Of a stretch of DNA of 64,000 bases, positions 9,197 through 17,577 are shown one piece after another. The stretch spans positions 1-64,000 of the forward strand of contig JAURWR010000001.1 in the NCBI GenBank assembly GCA_030654805.1. Direction: 5' to 3'. The translations under genes and the position numbers were made by a program. A model generated the notes under the pieces. That model did no database searches, was not told the origin of the DNA, and was given only the letters and a program-made list of their open reading frames with translations. This DNA comes from Burkholderiaceae bacterium. Its GTDB lineage: Bacteria; Pseudomonadota; Gammaproteobacteria; Burkholderiales; Burkholderiaceae_C. Within the stretch, counting starts at the first letter, position 1; every line of letters starts with the position of its first letter.

Positions 9197-9888
9197 TGGC
9201 CGACACCGAAAATCCGCGGGTCGAGGCCCTGATCTTCGACATGGACGGCACCATGATCGACTCGATGGGCTACCACGCGCAAAGCTGGGAACTCTTTGCG
9301 CGCCAGCACGGCTTGATCATTGACCTGGACGACCTGATGCGCCGCACCACCGGGCGCACCGGCGCCGAGTGCATGCGCGAACTGTTCCAACGTGACCTCG
9401 CCAACGACGAGGCCTGGGCCCTGATTGCCGAGAAAGAGCAACTCTACCGCGAACTGTTTGGCCCGGTATTTGCCGAGGTGGCGGGCTTCAAGGCGTTTTA
9501 TGCGCTGGCCCTGGCACGTAACCTGAAGCTGGGCGTGGGCACGGCGGGTGACCAGCACAACATCGCCTTTGCGATGACTCATTTGCAATTGGCCCCCCCG
9601 CCAAAGGCAATTGTGGGTGGCGACGAAGGTCACCCTGGCAAACCCGAACCTGCCATCTTCCTGGAGGTCGCCCGCCAGATGAATGCCAGCGCTGCAGGCT
9701 GCATTGTTTTTGAAGACGCGCCTTTCGGCATCGAAGCCGCGCGTCGTGCCGGCATGCAGGCTGTGGCCATCTGCAGCACCCATACGCCGGCCCAACTGGC
9801 TGGCCCCCACGTGATCGCCACCGTGCGCGATTACCATGAACTATTAAATTCGAATTTCCTGGAGACTCTGCATGTTGCTACTTCGTGA
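9196..9888 (+). CDS. HAD-family hydrolase (phosphoglucomutase/phosphatase-like, subfamily IA)
   Basis: The start ATG 9196 shares a base with the prfB stop (TGATG) and gives 230 aa. All four HAD motifs are visible: DMDGT (nucleophile Asp near residue 15), a Thr-containing GVGTAGD strand, the lysine in GHPGKPEPAIF, and the acidic FEDAPFGIEAA loop. The helical cap inserted after motif I places it in the beta-phosphoglucomutase-like group. It dephosphorylates or isomerises a small phosphorylated metabolite that cannot be specified. Its 3' end overlaps pepN by 17 bases. Confidence 0.9.
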   Translation: MADTENPRVEALIFDMDGTMIDSMGYHAQSWELFARQHGLIIDLDDLMRRTTGRTGAECMRELFQRDLANDEAWALIAEKEQLYRELFGPVFAEVAGFKAFYALALARNLKLGVGTAGDQHNIAFAMTHLQLAPPPKAIVGGDEGHPGKPEPAIFLEVARQMNASAAGCIVFEDAPFGIEAARRAGMQAVAICSTHTPAQLAGPHVIATVRDYHELLNSNFLETLHVATS

Positions 9889-12571
9889 TGCAAACACCCC
9901 CGCCGCGGTCATCCGCCGGGAGGACTACAGCGCCCCGGCGTTCTGGATCGACACCATTCACCTGTGCTTTGACCTCGACCCCGCCAAGACCCGCGTGCTC
10001 AACAAGATGACGCTGCGCCGTAACCCGGACGTGCCGGCCCAAGCGCTGCGACTGGACGGCGACGAGCTGAACCTGGCGCGCGTGCTGGTCAACGGCGCCG
10101 GCACCAGCTTCAAGCTGGATGCGGGCCAACTGGTGCTGGAGAACCTGCCCGCCGAGGGCAGCTTCGAGCTGGAAATTTTCACCACCTGCGCCCCTGTCAA
10201 AAACACCAAGCTCATGGGCTTGTACGTCAGCAACGACTCATTCTTCACGCAATGCGAGGCCGAAGGTTTCCGGCGCATCACCTATTACCTGGATCGCCCC
10301 GATGTGATGGCCAGCTTTACCGTGACGCTGCGTGCCGACAAGACCAAATACCCGGTGCTGCTGAGCAACGGCAACCTGCTTGAGAGCGGCGCGCTCGAAG
10401 ACGGCCGCCACTTTGCCACCTGGGTGGACCCGCACAAAAAACCCTGCTACCTGTTTGCGCTGGTCGCCGGCCAGCTGGTGTGCCGCGAGCAGCGCATCAC
10501 CTCGCGCGCCGGCAAGGACCACCTGTTGCAGGTCTATGTGCGCCCCGGCGACATGGACAAGACCGAACACGCCATGAGCTCGCTGATCAACTCGGTGATC
10601 TGGGACGAAGCCCGCTTTGGCCTGCCGCTGGACCTGGAACGTTTCATGATCGTCGCCACCAGCGACTTCAACATGGGCGCCATGGAAAACAAGGGCCTCA
10701 ACGTCTTCAACACCAAATACGTGCTGGCGAACCAAGCCACCGCCACCGATGTCGACTTTGCCAACATCGAGAGCGTGGTCGGCCACGAATACTTTCACAA
10801 CTGGACTGGCAACCGCATCACCTGCCGCGACTGGTTCCAGCTCAGTCTGAAGGAAGGCCTGACGGTGTTCCGTGACCAGGAATTCAGCATGGACCTGTGC
10901 GCCGATGCATCGGCCCGCGCCGTCAAGCGCATCGAGGACGTGCGGGTGCTGCGCACGGCCCAGTTCCCCGAAGACGCCGGCCCGATGGCACACCCGGTGC
11001 GGCCCGACAGCTACATCGAGATCAACAACTTCTACACCGTCACCATTTACGAAAAGGGTGCCGAAGTCGTGCGCATGATGCAGACATTGGTAGGAAGATC
11101 CGGCTTTGCCAAGGGCATGACGCTGTACTTTGCCCGCCATGATGGCAGCGCCGTGACCTGCGACGACTTTGCGCAATCAGTCGCTGACGCCAACCCTGAC
11201 TCCTCGCTTTCCAAACTGCTGCCGCAGTTCAAGCGCTGGTACAGCCAGGCCGGCACGCCCCGGCTGGCCACCACCGCGCGCTATGACGCTGCAGCACACA
11301 CCTACACCCTGAACTTTGTCCAGAGTTGCGCGGCCACGCCGGGTCAGGAGGCCAAGGTACCGTTTGTGATACCGGTCAGCCTGGGACTGCTGGGCGCCAG
11401 CAGTGGTGCCGCCCTGCCCTTGCAAATTCAAGGCGGTGCCGCCGCTGCGGCCGACAGCCACCTGTTTGTCATGACGCAGGCCGCTGAGTCGATCACGTTT
11501 GAGAACGTCACGGAAGAACCCGTGCCGTCGATCCTGCGCGGTTTCAGCGCCCCGGTGATCGTGGACTTTGACTACAGCGATGCGCAATTGCTCACGCTGC
11601 TGGCCAATGACCCCGATCCGTTCAACCGCTGGGAAGCTGGCCAGCGCCTGGCCTTGCGCAGCGCCATCCAATCCATCAAGGAGGCAGGTCCTTCGGCCAA
11701 GGGGCTCGATGCGGCCTACATTTCGGCCATGCGCTCAGTGCTGCGTCACCCCACGCTCGATGCCGCGTTCAAGGAACTGGTGCTCACGCTGCCGTCAGAA
11801 ACCTACATCGCCGAGCAGCTCGATGTGGTCGATCCGCAGCGCATCCACGCGGTGCGTGAAGCCATGCGTGAGCAACTGGCCAACGAACTGACCGACGACT
11901 GGCAATGGGCGTTTGAGGCACATTGCCAAAACGGTGGCTACCGCCCCGACACCCTGTCCAGCGGCCGCCGCGCACTGGCGGGTCTGGCCTTGTCGATGCT
12001 TTGTCTGGCGGTGCGCAGCACAGGTGACGTAATCTGGCCCGGCAAGGCCTACCAGCGCTTCAAGGATGCCGACAACATGACCGACCGCTTCAATGCCCTG
12101 AGTGCCTTGGTGCACACCGGTCATGCGCTGGCCACGCCTGCGCTGGCGCGTTTTCACAGCCTGTTCAAATCAGAGGAACTGGTGCTCGACAAATGGTTTG
12201 CCCTGCAGGCCGGCTGCACCGACCGCGGCGGCCAGGTGCTGCCGGCCGTACGCCAGTTGCTCAAGCACCCCGACTTCAACATCCGCAACCCGAATCGCGC
12301 ACGCAGCGTGATCTTCAGCTATTGCAGCGCCAACCCGGGCGCGTTCCACCGTGCCGATGCAGCCGGTTATGTATTTTGGGCTGATCAGGTGCTGGCGCTT
12401 GATGCCATCAACCCGCAAGTGGCGGCGCGCCTGGCACGTGCGCTGGACCGCTGGAAAAAGCTGGCCGAACCTTACCAACACGCAGCCTGTGAAGCCCTCA
12501 AGCGCGTCGCCGCAAAACCCGATCTGAGCAACGACGTGCGCGAAGTGGTCAGCCGCGCCTTGGCAGATTGA
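9872..12571 (+). CDS. pepN: Aminopeptidase N (M1 family)
   Basis: This 899-aa zinc aminopeptidase removes N-terminal residues from peptides in the cytosol. The substrate-binding GAMEN motif is near residue 268, and the zinc site HEYFHNW lies near residue 304 with the downstream Glu in LKEGLT. Length and C-terminal helical domain match gamma/beta-proteobacterial PepN. The start overlaps the HAD gene, indicating an operon with prfB and the phosphatase. Confidence 0.96.
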   Translation: MLLLRDANTPAAVIRREDYSAPAFWIDTIHLCFDLDPAKTRVLNKMTLRRNPDVPAQALRLDGDELNLARVLVNGAGTSFKLDAGQLVLENLPAEGSFELEIFTTCAPVKNTKLMGLYVSNDSFFTQCEAEGFRRITYYLDRPDVMASFTVTLRADKTKYPVLLSNGNLLESGALEDGRHFATWVDPHKKPCYLFALVAGQLVCREQRITSRAGKDHLLQVYVRPGDMDKTEHAMSSLINSVIWDEARFGLPLDLERFMIVATSDFNMGAMENKGLNVFNTKYVLANQATATDVDFANIESVVGHEYFHNWTGNRITCRDWFQLSLKEGLTVFRDQEFSMDLCADASARAVKRIEDVRVLRTAQFPEDAGPMAHPVRPDSYIEINNFYTVTIYEKGAEVVRMMQTLVGRSGFAKGMTLYFARHDGSAVTCDDFAQSVADANPDSSLSKLLPQFKRWYSQAGTPRLATTARYDAAAHTYTLNFVQSCAATPGQEAKVPFVIPVSLGLLGASSGAALPLQIQGGAAAAADSHLFVMTQAAESITFENVTEEPVPSILRGFSAPVIVDFDYSDAQLLTLLANDPDPFNRWEAGQRLALRSAIQSIKEAGPSAKGLDAAYISAMRSVLRHPTLDAAFKELVLTLPSETYIAEQLDVVDPQRIHAVREAMREQLANELTDDWQWAFEAHCQNGGYRPDTLSSGRRALAGLALSMLCLAVRSTGDVIWPGKAYQRFKDADNMTDRFNALSALVHTGHALATPALARFHSLFKSEELVLDKWFALQAGCTDRGGQVLPAVRQLLKHPDFNIRNPNRARSVIFSYCSANPGAFHRADAAGYVFWADQVLALDAINPQVAARLARALDRWKKLAEPYQHAACEALKRVAAKPDLSNDVREVVSRALAD

Positions 12572-12605
12572 ATAACAGGTTCACAACCCAAACGAAGAGA
12601 CATCC

Positions 12606-13616
12606 ATGCCTAAAAGAATATCCCTGACGCGTTACCTGGTGGAGCAACAGCGCATGGAAGGCCACATTCCGTCGCAACTGCGCCTGCTGCTTGAAGTGGT
12701 GGCACGCGCCTGCAAACGCATCAGCATCAGCGTCAACAAGGGAGCCCTCGGCGACGTGCTGGGCAGCGCCGAGACCGAGAATGTGCAGGGCGAAATGCAG
12801 AAGAAGCTCGACGTCATCGCCAACGAGGTGCTGATCGAGGCCAACGAATGGGGTGGCCACCTCGCGGCGATGGCCAGCGAGGAGATGGAAGACATCTATG
12901 TCGTGCCCAATCGCTTCCCGCAGGGCGAGTACATGCTGCTGTTCGACCCGCTCGACGGCTCCAGCAACATCGATGTGAACGTGAGCATCGGCACGATCTT
13001 CTCGGTGCTCAAGCGCGACGATTCCAGCCGCCCGGTCAGCGAGGCCGACTTCCTGCAACCTGGGCGGCAGCAAGCCGCGGCCGGCTACTGCGTCTACGGC
13101 CCGCAGACCACGCTGGTGCTGACGGTCGGCGACGGCGTGGCGATGTTCACGCTCGACCGCGAACAGGGTTCGTGGGTGCTGACCCAGGACAGCGTGCGCA
13201 TCCCCGAGGACACCAAGGAGTTCGCGGCGAACATGAGCAACCTGCGCCACTGGGCGCCTCCGATGCGGCGCTACATCGACGAGTGCCTGGCCGGCACCGA
13301 AGGCGTGCGCGGCAAGGACTTCAACATGCGCTGGATCGCCAGCATGGTGGCCGACGTGCACCGCATCCTGACCCGCGGCGGCGTGTTCATCTACCCCTGG
13401 GACAAGCGTGAACCTGCGAAGGCCGGGAAGCTGCGGCTGATGTACGAGGCCAACCCCATGGGATTCCTCGTCGAGCAGGCGGGTGGCGCCGCCACCAACG
13501 GCCGACAGCGCATCCTCGACATCCAGCCTGACGCGCTGCACCAGCGGGTCAGCGTGATGATCGGCTCGAAGAACGAAGTGGACCGCCTGACCCGTTACCA
13601 CCAGGAAGCCGACTGA
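12606..13616 (+). CDS. fbp: Fructose-1,6-bisphosphatase class 1
   Basis: This enzyme hydrolyses fructose-1,6-bisphosphate in gluconeogenesis and, where present, the Calvin cycle. The 336-aa product contains the metal-binding [12 protein letters not shown] motif (near residue 112) and typical class 1 length. The first 100 or so bases resemble the moderate-GC upstream genes. From about 12.75-12.85 kb, base and codon use shift to the higher-GC pattern seen to the right (see findings). It is followed by tRNA-Thr. Confidence 0.95.
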   Translation: MPKRISLTRYLVEQQRMEGHIPSQLRLLLEVVARACKRISISVNKGALGDVLGSAETENVQGEMQKKLDVIANEVLIEANEWGGHLAAMASEEMEDIYVVPNRFPQGEYMLLFDPLDGSSNIDVNVSIGTIFSVLKRDDSSRPVSEADFLQPGRQQAAAGYCVYGPQTTLVLTVGDGVAMFTLDREQGSWVLTQDSVRIPEDTKEFAANMSNLRHWAPPMRRYIDECLAGTEGVRGKDFNMRWIASMVADVHRILTRGGVFIYPWDKREPAKAGKLRLMYEANPMGFLVEQAGGAATNGRQRILDIQPDALHQRVSVMIGSKNEVDRLTRYHQEAD

Positions 13617-13642
13617 AGATGCACTGATCCGGGCGTCCCAGC

Positions 13643-13648
13643 TATAAT
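13643..13648 (+). promoter_or_regulatory. -10 box of the tRNA-Thr gene
   Basis: A perfect TATAAT lies 10 bases before the tRNA. The -35 is weak (TGCACT, about 17 bases upstream). Confidence 0.55.
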
Positions 13649-13658
13649 TCGAGGCTTC

Positions 13659-13734
13659 GCCGGTGTAGCTCAGTTGGTAGAGCAGCTCATTCGTAATGAG
13701 AAGGTCGAGGGTTCGACTCCTTTCTCCGGCACCA
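13659..13734 (+). tRNA. tRNA-Thr (anticodon CGU)
   Basis: The 76-nt cloverleaf has acceptor GCCGGTG pairing with the 3' strand, the D-loop AGCTCAGTTGGTAGAGC, anticodon loop TTCGTAA (CGT at 13692-13694), T-arm GGTTCGACTCC and an encoded CCA. It is nearly identical in design to other bacterial tRNA-Thr(CGU). Confidence 0.96.
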
Positions 13735-13743
13735 GACTCGACA

Positions 13744-13785
13744 GGGGTTAGCAGGTAAGCACTTGCTGACCCCTTCGTCATTTAT
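13744..13785 (+). terminator. Probable terminator after tRNA-Thr
   Basis: GGGGTTAGCAGG and CTTGCTGACCCC form an 11-12 bp stem (two G-U pairs) with a short loop. It is followed by a T-rich TTCGTCATTT stretch. Its place directly after the tRNA supports termination. Confidence 0.65.
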
Positions 13786-14118
13786 GGCATTCATGTAGCC
13801 AGATGCGCAGGGTTTTCAGCCTCCGGATGCGCAACATCCGACGCACAGCCGGGTCGATTGACGCTCGTACGGGAAGCGGTCGGGACAAGGGCGTGACGCC
13901 GGGCTACTCGGGGTGTTGGGCGATCGAATCGCCTTGACAGTGAGTTGGCCGTGAGGTGCCGCGCACCTTGATCCCGAACGCCAGAATGACAGCTTCGGTC
14001 CCCAGTGGCTCTGCGGAAAAGCGCCACAAAGCGGGCGCTTTCCATTGCGGGATGCAAACCGTTGATTGATCCGCTTGGGCCGATCGAGACCTCGAACTGA
14101 CTGCCTGCACTTGATGCC
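13786..14118. other. Gene-free stretch between tRNA-Thr and ackA
   Basis: I find no convincing gene here. A minus-strand open frame (13791-14207) crosses the 3' end of ackA and has no recognisable motif. One small hairpin (GGATGTTGCGCATCC on the minus strand, near 13826-13840) lies near the tRNA end. The stretch separates the housekeeping arm from the PHA/acetate block and sits next to a tRNA, so it is where debris of an integration event could lie. I see no direct repeat of the tRNA 3' end. Confidence 0.5.
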
Positions 14119-15339
14119 TCAGGCGATCGCACGCGTGCCGAGCAGCGCCTCCGCGTGCTTGACCAGCATCCATTCTTCGTTCGTCGGAATGGCCCAGGCC
14201 GATGCACGGCTGGTCGCCGAACTGATGCGCAGCTGCCCCCTCAGATTGGCCGTCTCATCCAGTTCAACGCCGAGCCACTCGGCCTCGCGGCACACACGCT
14301 GGCGAATCGTCGCGCTGTGTTCGCCGATACCGCCCGTGAAGACGAGCGCATCGATCCCCCCCAGCGTTGCGGCAAGTGCACCGAGCTCCCTCGTGATGCA
14401 GCAGACATAGAGGTCGATCGCGGCCCGCGCGTCCGGAAGCGGGCTGGCTTCGAGCGTGCGCATGTCCGACGAGATGCCGGACACGCCGAGCAGGCCCGAC
14501 TGTTGGTACAGCATTGTTTCGACCTCGCTGACGGTCATCCCGTGCTCCGCCATCAGGTAGAGGACCACGCCGGGATCGAGGTGGCCGCAGCGTGTGCCCA
14601 TCATGAGTCCGTCGAGGGCGGTGAAGCCCATGCTCGTGGCGACGCTGCGTCGCTCAAGCAAGGCACACAGGCTCGCGCCGTTGCCAAGGTGCGCGACGAC
14701 GACCTTGCCATCGGCGACCGGGCCGAGGTGAGCCGGCAGGATGCTCGCGATGTATTCGTACGACAGACCGTGGAATCCATAGCGCTTCACCCCGGCCCGG
14801 CTGAGCCGCTGCGGCAGCGCGTACGCCCGCATCACCCAGGCCTGCCCGGCATGGAAGGCCGTGTCGAAGCAGGCGATCTGCGGCAGGCCGGGTTGCAGCG
14901 CCGCGATGGCGCGAATCGCGGCAAGGTTGTGCGGTTGATGCAGTGGCGCGAGTCGGTCCAGGCGACCCAGCTGCGTCAACACCTCAGGCGTCACCACCGT
15001 CGGCTCGGTGAACTGTTCACCGCCATGCACCACTCGATGCGCCGCAGCCAGGGGCTGCCCTTGCGACGGGTGCTGGTCGAGCCACGCCAGGATGGCGTCC
15101 AGCGCTGCTTCGTGATCGCTTGCAGGGCCTGTCGCGCCGGACGTGTCCGGCTTGACGTCGAGCAAGCGCTCTTCGAGCGCGGCGCCCTCGTGTTCCCACG
15201 CCAGCAGGCGTGGCGCGCTGCCGATTCCGTCAACCTCGCCATGCAGGATGCGCTGCGGTTGTATGCCTGACGCGACGTCGAAGGACGCGAACTTGACGCT
15301 CGACGAGCCGGAATTGATGGCGAGGATGGAGCCCTTCAT
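14119..15339 (-). CDS. ackA: Acetate/propionate kinase
   Basis: This enzyme makes ATP and acetate from acetyl phosphate (reversible). The 406-aa product shows the kinase signatures AINSGSSSVKF (residue 5 onward), HRVVHGGEQF, FDTAFHA, YGFHGLSYEY, SMGFTALDGLMMGTRCG and FTGGIGEHS. Start ATG 15339 overlaps the stop of the upstream Pta gene (ATGA), which argues for coupled translation. It is the last gene of a minus-strand run with phaC and fabI. Confidence 0.95.
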   Translation of the reverse strand: MKGSILAINSGSSSVKFASFDVASGIQPQRILHGEVDGIGSAPRLLAWEHEGAALEERLLDVKPDTSGATGPASDHEAALDAILAWLDQHPSQGQPLAAAHRVVHGGEQFTEPTVVTPEVLTQLGRLDRLAPLHQPHNLAAIRAIAALQPGLPQIACFDTAFHAGQAWVMRAYALPQRLSRAGVKRYGFHGLSYEYIASILPAHLGPVADGKVVVAHLGNGASLCALLERRSVATSMGFTALDGLMMGTRCGHLDPGVVLYLMAEHGMTVSEVETMLYQQSGLLGVSGISSDMRTLEASPLPDARAAIDLYVCCITRELGALAATLGGIDALVFTGGIGEHSATIRQRVCREAEWLGVELDETANLRGQLRISSATSRASAWAIPTNEEWMLVKHAEALLGTRAIA

Positions 15340-16763
15340 GCCTGAATCTTCCGCTGGTGCTTCAGCCACAGCAACGCCAGCGCACAGGAGGCGATGCGCG
15401 AATGGGCTGAATCGGCACGGCTGGTCAACACGATGGGCACCCGCGCGCCCATCACCAGACCGGCGACCTGGGCATCACCGAGGTACTCGAGCTGCTTGGC
15501 GAGCGTGTTGCCCGACTCCAGGTCCGGCACGACCAGAATGTCGGCATCCCCCGCCACACGCGACTGGATGCCCTTGGTCCGTACCGCAGCCATCGACACC
15601 GCGTTGTCGAAGGCCAGAGGCCCATCGACCAGGGCGCCGGTGATCTGGCCGCGGTCCGCCATCTTGGACAGTGCGGCAGCGTCCATCGCCGATCGGAGCT
15701 TCGAGGTCACCGTCTCGACCGCCGACAGGATCGCAACCTTGGGCTCCGAGATCCCCAGGGCATGCGCAAGATCGATCGCGTTCTTGACGATGTCGACCTT
15801 GGTGTCGAAGTCGGGGGACACGTTGATGGCGGCGTCGGTGATCAACAGGGGCTTGGGGTAGCGCGGCACATCGAGCACGAAGACGTGGCTGATGCGTCGT
15901 GCGGTGCGCATGCCGCCATTCGCGCTGACCACCTCGGTCAGCAGCTCATCGCTGTGCAGGCTGCCCTTCATCAGCGCATCGACCTCGCCGGTCCGCGCCA
16001 TCTCGACGGCCTTGGCCGCTGCCGCATGGCTGTGAGCCACGTCGACGAGCAGGATGCCGGTGAGGTCGATGCCGTGCAACTCGGCAAGGGCGTGCACCCT
16101 CGCCACGGGTCCGATCAGCACCGCTTCGATCAGCCCCAGTCGATGGGCAGCAAGCGCACCTTCGAGAACTTCGCGGCTGCAGGGATGCACCACGCCCATG
16201 CGGATCCGGGGGCAGTCCTTCGCTGCCGCGAGCAACTGGTCGTAGCGGACGTTCTTGTCGGCCAACAGGGGTTCGGGCAGATCGGTGCGATGAATGCGCA
16301 GTTTCTCGATCGGGGCCATCACCTCGGCCTCACCGTCGATGACCACGTCGCCGTTCTGATTGACGCAGCAGGTTTCGAGGATCAGGCGATGCCGGGTCTC
16401 GTCGAGCGACTTCACTGTGACCGTCACGGTCAGGGTGTCACCGATGTGCACCGGCTTGCGGAATTTCAGGCTCTGGCCCAGGTAGATCGTTCCCGGGCCG
16501 GGGAAGCGCGTCCCGAGCACCGTCGAGATCAACGATGCGCCGAGCATCCCGTGGGCGATGATTTCGTGGAAGTGGCTGCTCTTTGCGTAGAGCGCGTCGA
16601 CGTGTGCCGGATTCACGTCCCCGGAGACTGCGGCGAACAACTGGATGTCGCGGTTGGTGACACTGCGCACCAGGCTGGCCCCGTCGCCCACGCGGATCCC
16701 TGCGAAGGGGTGGTTCTCCAGGAAGTCCGACGCGGTGTCGATCGGTATGACTTGGGTGTCCAT
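15336..16763 (-). CDS. MaoC-like (R)-hydratase fused to phosphate acetyl/butyryltransferase
   Basis: The 475-aa two-domain enzyme has a hot-dog hydratase at about residues 10-150. It carries the hydratase-2 motif SGDVNPAHVD and then FHEIIAHGML, which are the catalytic Asp and His. Residues 165-475 are a Pta/Ptb phosphotransacylase. The first domain could form (R)-3-hydroxyacyl-CoA, a PHA monomer. The second swaps CoA for phosphate, feeding the acyl phosphate to the kinase encoded next. The fusion is known in Burkholderiales annotations as 'bifunctional enoyl-CoA hydratase/phosphate acetyltransferase'. Confidence 0.92.
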   Translation of the reverse strand: MDTQVIPIDTASDFLENHPFAGIRVGDGASLVRSVTNRDIQLFAAVSGDVNPAHVDALYAKSSHFHEIIAHGMLGASLISTVLGTRFPGPGTIYLGQSLKFRKPVHIGDTLTVTVTVKSLDETRHRLILETCCVNQNGDVVIDGEAEVMAPIEKLRIHRTDLPEPLLADKNVRYDQLLAAAKDCPRIRMGVVHPCSREVLEGALAAHRLGLIEAVLIGPVARVHALAELHGIDLTGILLVDVAHSHAAAAKAVEMARTGEVDALMKGSLHSDELLTEVVSANGGMRTARRISHVFVLDVPRYPKPLLITDAAINVSPDFDTKVDIVKNAIDLAHALGISEPKVAILSAVETVTSKLRSAMDAAALSKMADRGQITGALVDGPLAFDNAVSMAAVRTKGIQSRVAGDADILVVPDLESGNTLAKQLEYLGDAQVAGLVMGARVPIVLTSRADSAHSRIASCALALLWLKHQRKIQA

Positions 16764-16766
16764 GGA

Positions 16767-17567
16767 TCAGCCCATCACGTGGTAGCCGGCGTCGACGAAG
16801 ACGACGTTGCCGGTCATGGCGCGTGCGGCATCGCTGCACAGAAGCGCGGTCACGGCGCCCACATCGGCGATCGTGACCAGCTGATGCTCGGGTGCGCGCA
16901 GTGATGTTTCATCGAGCAGCTTCTCGAATTCGCCGATGCCCGAAGCGGCCCGGGTCCGGATCGGGCCCGGGGACACCGCGTGCACCCGGATGCCGCCCGG
17001 GCCGAGCTCCGCCGCCAGGTAGCGCACGGTGGCTTCGAGCGCAGCCTTGACCGGTCCCATGATCCCGTAGTTGGCGATGACCTTCTGGGCACCGTAGTAG
17101 CTCATCGTGACCAGCGCGCCGCCGTCCTTCATCAGCGGCTCGGCCAGGCGTGCCATGCGCACGAACGAGTGGCACGAGATGTCCATTGCCCGCGCGAAGC
17201 CCTCTGCGCTGCTGTCGACGACACGGCCGTGAAGATCAGCCGCAGGCGCATACGCGATCGCGTGCAGCAGGAAATCCAGCCGCCCCCAGCGCTGCGCAAT
17301 TTCGGCGAACACGGCCTCGAGTTGTCCGGGCTGCTCCACATCGAGCGGCGCGATGATCTCTGCACCGAGTTGGTCCGCCAGCGGTCGCACATGGGGCTCC
17401 GCCTTGGCGTTCATGTAGGTGACGGCGATCGCTCCGCCGAGATCGCGGATCACCTGAGCGCAGCCATAAGCGATGCTCTGTTCGTTCGCAATGCCGACGA
17501 TCAGGCCCTTCTTGCCGGCCAGGCTGGGCATCGACTTCGTCGGGCTGGAATTTGGGTTCGTGGTCAT
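16767..17567 (-). CDS. fabI: Enoyl-[acyl-carrier-protein] reductase FabI-type
   Basis: This NADH-dependent short-chain dehydrogenase reduces enoyl-ACP/CoA. The cofactor motif GIANEQSIAYG lies near residue 25, and the FabI active site is SYYGAQKVIANYGIMGPVKAALE, with Tyr near 160 and Lys 7 residues after the second Tyr. Start ATG at 17567 gives 266 aa. A second ATG (MPSLAGKKG) 12 codons in is an alternative. It lies between phaC and the MaoC-Pta gene with only 3-10 base gaps, so this looks like a dedicated copy rather than the housekeeping fabI. Confidence 0.9.
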   Translation of the reverse strand: MTTNPNSSPTKSMPSLAGKKGLIVGIANEQSIAYGCAQVIRDLGGAIAVTYMNAKAEPHVRPLADQLGAEIIAPLDVEQPGQLEAVFAEIAQRWGRLDFLLHAIAYAPAADLHGRVVDSSAEGFARAMDISCHSFVRMARLAEPLMKDGGALVTMSYYGAQKVIANYGIMGPVKAALEATVRYLAAELGPGGIRVHAVSPGPIRTRAASGIGEFEKLLDETSLRAPEHQLVTIADVGAVTALLCSDAARAMTGNVVFVDAGYHVMG

Positions 17568-17577
17568 CTTCTGTTCC

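Noticed and set aside
13659-13734. tRNA-Thr as the attachment site of an island covering 14-24 kb
   Set aside because: I could not find a repeated tRNA 3' end or an integrase, and the composition shift begins upstream of the tRNA, inside fbp.
12549-13781. 410-aa minus-strand frame across fbp and the tRNA
   Set aside because: Antisense to fbp and runs through tRNA-Thr, so it cannot be a gene.
13791-14207. 138-aa minus frame near tRNA-Thr
   Set aside because: Overlaps the 3' end of ackA in another frame, Arg/Ser-rich, no recognisable domain.
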